From Rarobacter incanus (GTDB taxonomy: Bacteria > Actinomycetota > Actinomycetes > Actinomycetales > Cellulomonadaceae): a stretch of 64,000 nucleotides of DNA. The notes under the pieces were generated by a model. It was given only the letters and a program-made list of their open reading frames with translations. It ran no database searches and had not been told where the DNA came from. The position numbers and the translations under genes are program-made. Location of the stretch: the NCBI RefSeq assembly GCF_006715765.1, contig NZ_VFNV01000001.1:1674001-1738000 (forward strand). Reading direction: 5' to 3'. Positions 30,530 to 38,004 of this stretch are shown here, one piece after another (position 1 is the first letter of the stretch; each line of letters begins with the position of its first letter).

Positions 30530-32230
30530 ATGGATGCGAAGATTGTGGTTGTCAGCGCCGGGGCGCCATCGGCTCCTGCCGTCGAGCAGGCGCTCGATGG
30601 CTCGCTCGCCGCCGACCCCGGTGATGCGGCTGTCGCCGCCTTGGACAGCATTTATGCCCGGATCCGTGCCCTGGAATCCGCCGCAGTCGCACAAGTGGCA
30701 TGCATTATGGCCGAGTGCCAGGTGCCGGATATCGACCAAAATGTCGCTCGCCGGCACGGGTATCGGAATGCAACGGCGCTTGTCGAGGGCGTGACCCGGC
30801 TGAGCGGGCGGTCCGCGCGGATGATTGTCGGCCTCGCGAATGCAACCGCGCAGCGGGTGACACTTACTGGCGAGGTGCTGGAGCCGCAGTTTAGGAATCT
30901 GGCCGATGCGGTTGGCTGCGGCGCGCTCAACGTCGAGACGGCCAGCGCCATTGTGGCAGGCCTGGGGGACACGTGGCAGCGCGCGGATTTAGACGATTTT
31001 GCGGCGGCGGAGCACGCGCTGATCGACATGGCCACTGGCCGTATCGTGGACGGTCCCGGAGCCGGTTTGGCGCACTCGTGCGACCTGGTTGCCAGCGCCG
31101 CACGATTGTGGAAGGACAGGATCGACCCGGACGGCGTTGAGCCTCGCGCTGACGTCGCCGCTAAGAATCGCCAGCTGTGGATATCGAAGCGGGCCGTCCG
31201 GGGCCTGCACAAAGTCCGTGGCGAGGTGCCGACCGATGTCGCGGCGCGGTTCCATGCGCTCATTGACGCGCAGACGGATCGGATGCGGGAAGCCAGTGAG
31301 GGTGGCGTTGGCGGTGGCGGTGGCGGTGATGGCATTGCGGGGGGCACCTGTGCGGGCGGCGCGCGAGGCGGTGCCCTTCCCGACAACGCCTTAGTGCGCG
31401 CTTGCGATGACCGCAGAACGCTGCAACAGCTTGGCGCGGATTTGCTTGCAACGCTCCTGGCGGACTATGGCTCGACGCAACGGTTTGGTGGCGCGGCGGC
31501 AGTGCTGGTGACGATTGCAGCTGATCCGGACAATGACGAACTCGCCCGGACAGGCGATATCGCGGGTGTGGCGGTGCCCCGGTCTATGGTCGAGCAGTGG
31601 GCCTGCAACGCTGGCGTGCAACGTGTGTGGACGGCCCCTTCTGGGCGCGTCGCTGTCCTGGAAACGCCATCCCGCGCCTTTAGCGGGCATCAGCGGCGAG
31701 CGATCGCGGCCCGTGATGGAAATACGTGCCTCGTTCCGCACTGCGCGGTACCCGCTGCCGCGTGCGAGGCGCACCATGTGACGCCGTGGGCGCTGGGCGG
31801 AAAGACCGTCGTCGACAACGGGGTACTTCTGTGCTGGTCGCACCACCGGACGATCGAACGCGGCTACTGGGCCGTCTCGATGTGGCAGGGGCGGCCGGTC
31901 GTCACGCACGCGACAAGGCCCCCCCACCCGATGGGACGCGGCGACGAAAACAAGACACCGCGGGGGGCCCACGCGCCGCCGGGGCCCATGTCGCGGTCGC
32001 GATTCCAGTCGCTGTCACAGTCGCGGTCCCAGTCGCGGTCGCGATTCCAGTCGCTGTCACAGTCGCGGTCCCAGTCGCGGTCGCGATTCCAGTCGCTGTC
32101 CCAGTCGCGGTCCCAGTCGCGGTCGCGATTCCAGTCGCTGTCGCGGCTGGATCACGTGTCCGGTGCTTGCGATGGCCAAGTCATCGAATCGGACCCGACT
32201 CGCAACAGGAATCCGCCCTTGCGGACGTGA
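30530..32230 (+). CDS. DUF222/HNH endonuclease (13E12 repeat family) with Ser/Arg/Gln repeat tail
   Basis: 566 residues. Residues 1-330 are the DUF222 domain of the 13E12/REP13E12 family (LDSIYARIRALESAAVAQVACIM, GYRNATALVEGVTRLSGRSARM), with a Gly-rich insert (GGVGGGGGGDGIAGG). The HNH nuclease motif is near residues 390-450: GHQRRAIAARDGNTCLVPHC, then CEAHHVTPWALGGKTVVDNGVLLCWSHHRTIERG, with intact Cys and His residues. Family genes are multicopy in many actinobacteria, and their physiological role is unclear. The C-terminal 90 residues are unusual: three and a half copies of a 14-residue SRFQSLSQSRSQSR unit, encoded by a 42-bp tandem repeat. No strong ribosome site precedes ATG 30530. Confidence 0.88.
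   Translation: MDAKIVVVSAGAPSAPAVEQALDGSLAADPGDAAVAALDSIYARIRALESAAVAQVACIMAECQVPDIDQNVARRHGYRNATALVEGVTRLSGRSARMIVGLANATAQRVTLTGEVLEPQFRNLADAVGCGALNVETASAIVAGLGDTWQRADLDDFAAAEHALIDMATGRIVDGPGAGLAHSCDLVASAARLWKDRIDPDGVEPRADVAAKNRQLWISKRAVRGLHKVRGEVPTDVAARFHALIDAQTDRMREASEGGVGGGGGGDGIAGGTCAGGARGGALPDNALVRACDDRRTLQQLGADLLATLLADYGSTQRFGGAAAVLVTIAADPDNDELARTGDIAGVAVPRSMVEQWACNAGVQRVWTAPSGRVAVLETPSRAFSGHQRRAIAARDGNTCLVPHCAVPAAACEAHHVTPWALGGKTVVDNGVLLCWSHHRTIERGYWAVSMWQGRPVVTHATRPPHPMGRGDENKTPRGAHAPPGPMSRSRFQSLSQSRSQSRSRFQSLSQSRSQSRSRFQSLSQSRSQSRSRFQSLSRLDHVSGACDGQVIESDPTRNRNPPLRT
31997..32142 (+). repeat. 42-bp tandem repeat in the HNH endonuclease gene
   Basis: Units at 31997, 32039 and 32081, with a 20-base partial unit at 32123, nearly identical. 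Within each unit the hexamer-like GTCGCG/GTCCCA/GTCACA recurs, so the array is nested. Every change of one unit adds 14 residues in frame. Confidence 0.92.
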
Positions 32231-32592
32231 GTCAGCGTGAGAGCTATGCACCGATGCGACGGCATATACGGAATTGGTTGGCGATAGTGTTCCGGGGGCT
32301 TCTCTTCGCGTGTCGCTCCAGGCCTGTCGGCTGCGGGCGTGGCATCCTGTCCACGATCGGTTCCTTGCCGCAAGCCCCTTGGCGCGCGGAGGTCGTGGCG
32401 GCGAAGTCTGCCTTTCGCCCACGGGTTGGACGCACGTGTGTCATTTGCAGCCATTCGCTCCGGCGAATCGGGCGGGTCGGGCGCGGCGAGCCTTTGGGAC
32501 GGTCGATATGTGTCGTGCCCGCTGCCGTCGGTGTTACGGAGACCGACGGCGCGGGCGGGCACTGGTTTGCGGGGCTGGGCTTCGTCCCAAAA
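32231..32592. other. Intergenic region between HNH and holin-like genes
   Basis: 362 bases with no convincing coding frame on either strand. It holds a hairpin, CCGTCGGT (32525-32532) with ACCGACGG (32542-32549), which could terminate the leftward holin-like gene. Nothing else was recognised. Confidence 0.5.
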
Positions 32593-33000
32593 CTATCGGC
32601 GGGCCAGCCCTGATCCCGATTTATTTCCTATGTCGAATAGTCCCATCAGCACAGCATTCACGATTGCGACGATCAGGCCCGCCAGGACCGCCCACCAGAA
32701 ACCTCCGATTTGCAGTCCCCACGAGCGACCCGACGTCACTGCATCCACAGCTAAGAGGACGAGTGCGTTGACGACCAGGCCGAATAGGCCGAGCGTGAGT
32801 ACGTAGAAGATGAACGTGAAGAACTTCAGGATCGGCTTCACTATCGCGTTCGCGATGGCGAAAATCAGTGCCACTGCGAGGTATACCGCAATCGTTCCGA
32901 GGAGCGAGTTTCCGCCGTGCACGACGAAATTGCTGCCGAGCAGCAGCGTTGTGACCCAGATCGCGATGGCATTGACAACGATGCGCGCAAGGAAGTTCAT
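32593..33000 (-). CDS. Phage holin-like / mycobacterial 4-TMS holin family membrane protein
   Basis: 135 residues from ATG 33000 (MNFLARIVVNAIAIWVTTLLL). Four membrane helices and the conserved ANAIVKPILKFFTFIFYVLTLGLFGLVVNALVLL block identify the PF04020 family (superfamily IV holin-like, YvlD-type). Despite the name, such chromosomal copies occur without phage genes, and no other phage gene is visible here. The exact role in the membrane is unknown. The in-frame extension to 33177 runs through a tandem repeat and is not credible. Confidence 0.85.
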   Translation of the reverse strand: MNFLARIVVNAIAIWVTTLLLGSNFVVHGGNSLLGTIAVYLAVALIFAIANAIVKPILKFFTFIFYVLTLGLFGLVVNALVLLAVDAVTSGRSWGLQIGGFWWAVLAGLIVAIVNAVLMGLFDIGNKSGSGLARR

Positions 33001-33036
33001 ATCTCTATGGTTGCACGCTGTGGCTGCTTGCGCGTG

Positions 33037-33100
33037 GCGGTCGGCGGGTGCGGTCAGCGGGTGCGGCAACGGTCGGCGGGTGCGGTCGGCGGGTGCGGTT
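33037..33100. repeat. Short tandem repeat array upstream of hisC
   Basis: Four to five degenerate copies of GGTCGGCGGGTGC with an interrupting CAAC, in the gap between the divergent holin-like and hisC genes. It leaves about 75 bases for the hisC promoter. Confidence 0.75.
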
Positions 33101-33176
33101 ACGGCCGTGAGGGAGCGTGTAGGAGCTTCGGGCGTACGACAAGGCGCGGCGAGTCCGCCGATAGGACAGTGAGACA

Positions 33177-34352
33177 ATGTCAGTCATGGCACCGGAAACG
33201 AATCCAATTCGAAATGTCGCTCTACGGCCGCAGGTGGCCTCGTTGCCGAAATATGTTCCTGGGGCCAGGCCCGACAAGGACGCGCGCGTCCACCGGCTGG
33301 CATCGAACGAGAACCCCTACCCGCCCCTCGCCTCCGTGGCCGCGGAACTGGAACGGGAATTGCGCGGCATCAACCGCTACCCGGACATGGGGACTGTCGA
33401 TCTCCTGGGCGAGTTAGCCGACTATCTCGACCGGCAAGCCGCCGCGGCACATGCGGCGAACAGCGCCGATCCGGCGGATCCGAAAGTAGCCGTCTCAATC
33501 GCCCCGGACAATTTGGTCGTAGGTACCGGCTCCGTCGGCGTCTTTGGCCACATTTTGCAAGCGTTCGTGGGGCCCGACGATGAAGTCGTATACCCGTGGC
33601 GTTCGTTCGAGGCGTACCCGATCATCGTCGACATCGTCGGCGGGCGAAGCGTCAAAGTGCCGCTGAATGCGGCGTACCAGATTGACCTGCCCGCCATGGC
33701 CGCAGCAGTGACAGAAAAAACCAAAGTCGTAGTCGTGTGCACACCGAACAACCCGACCGGCACGGCTCTCGGGCACAGCGCCCTGCGGGAGTTCATCGCG
33801 CAGATTCCGTCAAACGTGCTGGTTATTGTCGACGAGGCATACCTGGAGTTCGTGCGCGGAGAAGACCCCGTACGCGGGTTGGAGCTGGTCGCGGAGTTCC
33901 CCAACGTGATGCTGCTGCGGACCTTTTCGAAGGCCTATGGTCTGGCCGGGCTCCGCGTGGGCTACGCGGTGGGGGCGCCCGACCTCATCGCCGGGGTGCG
34001 CGCGACGGTGATCCCGTTCGGGGTTTCGACTATGGCGCAAAGGGCGGCGATACTCTCGCTTCGCGCTCATGATGAGCTGATGCAGCGAGTCGATGCGTTG
34101 GTCGCCGAACGCGCGCGGGTCGTTGCGGCGCTCGCAGCCCAAGGCTGGGAAGTACCGGTGACTCAGGCCAACTTCGTGTGGTTCCCGCTCGCGGATCGCG
34201 CCGCGCAATTCGCGACGGACGCGACGGACGCCGGGATTTTGGTGCGACCGTTCGTGGGCGACGGCGTTCGCATCAGCATTGGGGACCGGGACGACAACGA
34301 TGCGCTATTGACATTCACACAGAATTGGATCGACGAGCACCCCGTCCACTGA
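33177..34352 (+). CDS. hisC: Histidinol-phosphate / aromatic aminotransferase (HisC-like)
   Basis: 391 residues. Class I/II PLP aminotransferase of the HisC subfamily: SNENPYPPLASVAAELE at the N-terminus, VVCTPNNPTGTALGHSALREF, IVDEAYLEFVRGEDP (PLP pyridine-binding Asp and Tyr), RTFSKAYGLAGLRVGYAVG with the Schiff-base Lys, and a C-terminal VRPFVGDGVRISIGD with the substrate Arg. HisC converts imidazole-acetol phosphate to histidinol phosphate. In actinobacteria a stand-alone copy away from the his operon can instead act on aromatic 2-oxo acids, so the physiological substrate is uncertain. ATG 33177 is used; ATG 33186 is possible. Confidence 0.85.
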   Translation: MSVMAPETNPIRNVALRPQVASLPKYVPGARPDKDARVHRLASNENPYPPLASVAAELERELRGINRYPDMGTVDLLGELADYLDRQAAAAHAANSADPADPKVAVSIAPDNLVVGTGSVGVFGHILQAFVGPDDEVVYPWRSFEAYPIIVDIVGGRSVKVPLNAAYQIDLPAMAAAVTEKTKVVVVCTPNNPTGTALGHSALREFIAQIPSNVLVIVDEAYLEFVRGEDPVRGLELVAEFPNVMLLRTFSKAYGLAGLRVGYAVGAPDLIAGVRATVIPFGVSTMAQRAAILSLRAHDELMQRVDALVAERARVVAALAAQGWEVPVTQANFVWFPLADRAAQFATDATDAGILVRPFVGDGVRISIGDRDDNDALLTFTQNWIDEHPVH

Positions 34353-34426
34353 CATTCCCTATTCGAAATAGGGCGGTGGGCGTGCGCGGGGCGTCGGCGG
34401 TGGGCCGGTGCCGGCACAGGGCGCGG

Positions 34427-34515
34427 GCGCAAGCGCAAGAGGCGGTTACAAGGCCCGCGCAAACGGCGCAAGCGCAAGAAGACGATTACAAGGCCCGCGC
34501 AAACGGCGCAAGCGC
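34427..34515. repeat. Imperfect direct repeat at the 3' end of the sir2 gene
   Basis: A unit of about 39-40 bp (34427-34465 and 34466-34505, then a 10-base partial) duplicates the last codons of the sirtuin gene, including the TTACAAGGCCCGCGC that carries its stop. The second copy lies in the untranslated region downstream of the stop. Confidence 0.85.
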
Positions 34516-35358
34516 CTGCCCGATTGGCTCGTGGAGAACTAGGTCGGCCATCTGGTCCGCCGGGGTCTTTGTGAGGTTGATGAGCACCAGGTTGTCGCCT
34601 CGAAATAATTGGACTAGTCCTGCTGCGGGGTAGACGGCAAGCGAGGTCCCGCCGATTATCAGCGTGTCGCAGTTGCGTACCGAGCGCGCGGCGCCGTCGA
34701 GGGTTTCGCTATCGAGGCCCTCGCCGTACAGCACGACATCGGGCCGGATGATGCCACCGCATGCGCAGCGGGGTACGCGGACGCCATGCGGTTGCGGGCT
34801 GTGCGGTTGCTGACCGTCGTGGGGTTGCTGGCTGTGCGGTTCTTGGCCGTCGTGGGGTTGCTGCTTTGCTTCGTGCGTGCGGGACCCTCCCAGGTCCGCG
34901 GCGGACACGCCCGCCGCGTTCATGACGTCGGCGAGCGAATAGGGGCGGTGACACTGAACGCAGTAATTGCGGTGCACGGACCCGTGTAGCTCCCACACCG
35001 CCTTCGATCCGGCCGCCTGGTGGAGTCCGTCGATATTTTGCGTCACGACCGCCAGCAGGCGCCCACGGCGTTCGAGCGAAGCAAGTGCCCGGTGCGCAGC
35101 GTTGGGCCGAGCATTCGGGTAGATCAGGTTTTCGAAGTAGTAGCGGAAGAACGTCTCGGGCTGGGCCGCGAAGAAGTCCGCAGACAGAATCACTTCGGGC
35201 CGGTAGCCGTATTCTCGCTGCGCCTTGTAGAGGCCTGCTTCGGAACGGAAATCGGGAATGCCCGACTCGGTGGAAACACCCGCTCCTCCGAAGAACACGA
35301 TGCGCTGGCTCGCGTCGATGACGGCCGCCAGGCGGCGTTGATCATTCCTATCAGTCAT
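34486..35358 (-). CDS. NAD-dependent protein deacylase (Sir2 family) with His/Gln-rich insert
   Basis: 290 residues from ATG 35358 (two more ATGs lie up to 10 residues upstream). Sirtuins remove acyl groups from lysines using NAD+. Motifs seen: FFGGAGVSTESGIPDFRS (NAD loop), TQNIDGLHQAAG, WELHGSVHRNYC with the catalytic His, zinc-binding C-x2-C in NYCVQCHRP and C-x-C in RCACGG, and IIGGTSLAVYPAAG. Between the two Cys pairs sits an odd insert of about 45 residues with PHDGQEPHSQQPHDGQQPHS, encoded by a 33-bp-type repeat; the zinc module of relatives is much shorter. The start overlaps the upstream hydrolase gene by 8 bases, so the two are co-translated. Confidence 0.9.
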   Translation of the reverse strand: MTDRNDQRRLAAVIDASQRIVFFGGAGVSTESGIPDFRSEAGLYKAQREYGYRPEVILSADFFAAQPETFFRYYFENLIYPNARPNAAHRALASLERRGRLLAVVTQNIDGLHQAAGSKAVWELHGSVHRNYCVQCHRPYSLADVMNAAGVSAADLGGSRTHEAKQQPHDGQEPHSQQPHDGQQPHSPQPHGVRVPRCACGGIIRPDVVLYGEGLDSETLDGAARSVRNCDTLIIGGTSLAVYPAAGLVQLFRGDNLVLINLTKTPADQMADLVLHEPIGQALAPFARAL

Positions 35359-36382
35359 GGTTTGCATCCCGCTCCCTGGCCCGGTCAAGTGATCCGGTCT
35401 CTGCCGCGGTCGCTTCGGCCACGGGCGCCTTGGTCACGGTCTCCGCCGCAGTCGCTTCGGCCACGGGCGCCTTGGCCACGGTCTCCGCCGCGGTTGCTTC
35501 GGCCACGGGTTTAGCAGACAACTGCGCGGCGACGCCAAGCATGACCGTGTTGAACGCCCGCGGCGCATCCGTGTTGACGTCGTGTCCGGCCCCAGCGATC
35601 GTGACCGCTTGCGCGTCAGGGCGCGCCCGCATGAACCGGCGCAACTCGAACCGCAGATGGCAGTGCTGCCCGTTGACGAGCCAGACCGGGCAGTCAACGG
35701 CTCGCAGACTATCTATCGCGGAGGTTCCCGCCAATGCGGTGAGCATGTCGGTCACCACCTGCCAGTCGGGTCGGGGCGCGGTGGCCGGGAGTCGGCCGGG
35801 CGCGGTGGCTGGGAGTCGGGCGGGCGCGGTGGCTGGGAGTCGGGCGGGCGCTGTGGACGGGAGTCGGGCGGGCGCGGTGGCTGGGAGTCGGGCGGGCGCT
35901 GTGGACGGGAGTCGGGCGGGCGCTGTGGACGGGAGTCGGTCGGGCGCTGTGGGCCGCCGCAGGGAGCGTCGGACTTGGCGTAGGTGGGGCCCTATTCGTT
36001 TGCCTGCGCGGTCGATTGCGCTCGCCACGTCGCGATAGGCGCGCAGCGGCTTATCCGAAGTTTCGGCAGCGCAGCCTGCGGCAAGCACCCCCGCCAACCG
36101 CGCCGGGTGGCGTTGGGCGGCATAGGCAAGTGCGATATATCCGCCCAAGGAGAGCCCTACCAGCAGGATGGGAGTTTGCGGCGAAAACGAGGCGAATGCC
36201 TGGTCTAGCCGCGCAAAAGCGGAATCAAGCGTGAACCTGGAGGTGACGTCGGTCCCGTGGCCCGGCAGATCGATGGCCAGGCTGTCCAACCCGGCCGCCG
36301 CTAGGGCGCTTCGCTGGCTATCCCAGATCCCCGACGACGTTCTGGTGCCGTGCACAAACACAACCGCGAGAGGTTCAGGCAT
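35351..36382 (-). CDS. Alpha/beta hydrolase with two internal repeat arrays
   Basis: 343 residues. Hydrolase core: VFVHGTRTSSGIWDSQ (oxyanion), AIDLPGHGTDVTSRF, ILLVGLSLGGYIALAYA (nucleophile Ser) and a C-terminal AGHDVNTDAPRAF with the catalytic His. In place of a normal lid (about residues 140-205) there are eight copies of an 8-residue ARLPATAP-like unit. After the core, three copies of a 14-residue KAPVAEATAAETVT unit form an Ala/Glu tail. Both arrays come from DNA tandem repeats of 24 and 42 bp. The substrate is unknown. The stop lies inside the sir2 start (8-base overlap). Confidence 0.82.
   Translation of the reverse strand: MPEPLAVVFVHGTRTSSGIWDSQRSALAAAGLDSLAIDLPGHGTDVTSRFTLDSAFARLDQAFASFSPQTPILLVGLSLGGYIALAYAAQRHPARLAGVLAAGCAAETSDKPLRAYRDVASAIDRAGKRIGPHLRQVRRSLRRPTAPDRLPSTAPARLPSTAPARLPATAPARLPSTAPARLPATAPARLPATAPGRLPATAPRPDWQVVTDMLTALAGTSAIDSLRAVDCPVWLVNGQHCHLRFELRRFMRARPDAQAVTIAGAGHDVNTDAPRAFNTVMLGVAAQLSAKPVAEATAAETVAKAPVAEATAAETVTKAPVAEATAAETGSLDRARERDANHD
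35398..35511 (-). repeat. 42-bp tandem repeat in the hydrolase C-terminal tail
   Basis: Two full units (35398-35439, 35440-35481) and most of a third, differing at a few bases. They encode VAEATAAETV-KAP repeats. Confidence 0.88.
35770..35965 (-). repeat. 24-bp tandem repeat in the hydrolase lid region
   Basis: About eight units of a 24-bp sequence with the core GGGAGTCGGGCGGGCGC. They alternate between GGTGGCT and TGTGGAC variants in a higher-order pattern. They encode ARLP[AS]TAP repeats and stay in frame. Confidence 0.92.
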
Positions 36383-36540
36383 GGCTTCCTTTCATTGCGC
36401 ACCGTCCACTGTGCCACTCGAACCTGGAAGAGCCGCAAAGCCCCGCGATAGGTAACAAGGCGAACGTTGCGCGGGAAGGGCGGGCCTCGTCGGAAATAAT
36501 GCCGGCCCCACACGCCTTGCGCCACACCCTACGCGGCCCG

Positions 36541-37986
36541 CTAGCCCCAGATCAGCGCGCGGGCGGGTTCCTCGAGCACCTTCGCGACGTCCGCGAGCAC
36601 GCGCGAGCCGAGCTCGCCGTCCACGAGGCGGTGGTCGAAACTCAGCGCGAGTTGCGTCACGTGCCGCGCCTTGATCTTCCCCTTGTGCACCCACGGCTGC
36701 TGGCGAATAGCGCCGAACGCCAGGATCGCGGCCTCGCCCGGATTCAGAATGGGCGTCCCCGTGTCGATGCCGAACACGCCGACGTTGGTGATGGTAATCG
36801 TGCCGTCGCTCATATCCGCGGGGCGAGTCTTGCCCGCGCGCGCATTCGCGGTGAGCTCACCGAGCGAGCGAGCGAGCGAGAACAGCCCGAGCCGGTGAGC
36901 ATCCTTGATGTTCGGGACGATCAGGCCGCGCGGCGTGGCTGCCGCGATGCCCAGGTTCACGTAGTGCTTGTAGACGATCTGCTGCCGGGCCTCATCCCAG
37001 GACGCGTTGATCTCGGGGTGGCGGTCGATCGCGATGAGCAGCGCCTTCATGGCGATCAGTAACGGGGTGACGCGGACCTCCGCGAAATCGCGGTCCTCGC
37101 GCAGCATCGACACGAGCTTCATCGTGCGAGTGACATCGACCGTGTGGAACACCGTCACGTGCGGCGCCGAGAACGCGCTCGAGACCATCGCCTCCGCCGT
37201 GCGCTTGCGTACCGACCGCACCGGGACCCGCGTCTGCCTGCCGTCCGGCGAAACTTCGCCGTCCGCCAGCCACGGCTGGTCGTCGCCCTCGTAGGTCGCG
37301 AGTTCCCGCGCCTGCACCTGCACCTGGTGAGCCAGCACGTCCTCACGCGTGACGATCCCGCCCGGCCCGGAGGGCGTCACGGTCGCCAGATCGATGCCGA
37401 GGTCGCGTGCCAGCCGTCGCACGGGTGGCTTGGCCAGCACGCGCAACAGCGCAGAGTCACCCCGACCGGCAGCAGGTCTGCGGCGGCGTGATTCCTGTTC
37501 GCCCGCCGTGCCGTAGCCGACGAGCACCGCCCCGCCGCCCGCAGCCGGCTCGCTCGCAGCCGGCGAACCCCCAGCCGGCGAACCCGCGGCGGCAGAGGAG
37601 GACGAGCTTCCCGCCGCAGTCGCCGACCGGTTCGCGATGGGTTCTGCCGGCGAATTGGGTGCGGCCGGCGGGTTTCCCTGCGCCGATGCGCCGGGCCCGT
37701 CCGATGTGCCGGGCCCGTCCGATGTGCCAGGCTCGCCGTCGGGGTCGACGTCGATCACGATGATCGGATCGCCCACGGCGGCAGTCTGCCCGGCGGGCAC
37801 CAGCACCTCGGCCACGATTCCGCTCCACGGCGACGGCAGCTCGACCAGCGATTTCGCGGTCTCGATCTCGACAATGATCTGATTCACCTCAACCCGATCG
37901 CCCGGCGCGACGCGCCACTCGACGATATCCGCCTCGGTGAGGCCCTCGCCCGCATCGGGCAGTTCAAAGTGCTGGTAGGTCGGCAT
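36541..37986 (-). CDS. 2-oxo acid dehydrogenase E2 component (dihydrolipoyl acyltransferase)
   Basis: 481 residues. The lipoyl domain (1-80) carries the modified Lys in IETAKSLVELP. An Ala/Pro/Gly/Ser-rich linker (80-165) includes two GTSDGP repeats from an 18-bp DNA repeat. The peripheral subunit-binding domain is AKPPVRRLARDLGIDLATVTPSGPGGIVTREDVL. The catalytic domain ends with the active-site LALSFDHRLVDGELGSR (His and Asp) typical of E2 acyltransferases. It transfers acyl groups from E1 to CoA in a pyruvate or branched-chain 2-oxo acid dehydrogenase complex. It lies 18 bases after the E1beta gene. No E3 gene is nearby. Confidence 0.93.
   Translation of the reverse strand: MPTYQHFELPDAGEGLTEADIVEWRVAPGDRVEVNQIIVEIETAKSLVELPSPWSGIVAEVLVPAGQTAAVGDPIIVIDVDPDGEPGTSDGPGTSDGPGASAQGNPPAAPNSPAEPIANRSATAAGSSSSSAAAGSPAGGSPAASEPAAGGGAVLVGYGTAGEQESRRRRPAAGRGDSALLRVLAKPPVRRLARDLGIDLATVTPSGPGGIVTREDVLAHQVQVQARELATYEGDDQPWLADGEVSPDGRQTRVPVRSVRKRTAEAMVSSAFSAPHVTVFHTVDVTRTMKLVSMLREDRDFAEVRVTPLLIAMKALLIAIDRHPEINASWDEARQQIVYKHYVNLGIAAATPRGLIVPNIKDAHRLGLFSLARSLGELTANARAGKTRPADMSDGTITITNVGVFGIDTGTPILNPGEAAILAFGAIRQQPWVHKGKIKARHVTQLALSFDHRLVDGELGSRVLADVAKVLEEPARALIWG
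37693..37728. repeat. 18-bp tandem repeat in the E2 linker
   Basis: Two exact copies of GGGCCCGTCCGATGTGCC (37693-37710, 37711-37728), encoding GTSDGP units on the minus strand. Confidence 0.9.
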
Positions 37987-38004
37987 CGGATGCTCCTCGG
38001 GTTA

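Noticed and set aside
30530-32230. HNH gene as part of a mobile element or restriction system
   Set aside because: No transposase, inverted repeats, methyltransferase or target duplication is visible around it.
31726-32613. Alternative frame with VAIPVAVTVAVPVAV repeats as a membrane protein
   Set aside because: It is simply the other-frame reading of the 42-bp repeat array, without start or homology.
32593-33000. Prophage based on the holin-like gene
   Set aside because: No integrase, capsid, terminase or endolysin gene is near; PF04020 proteins are common chromosomal membrane proteins.
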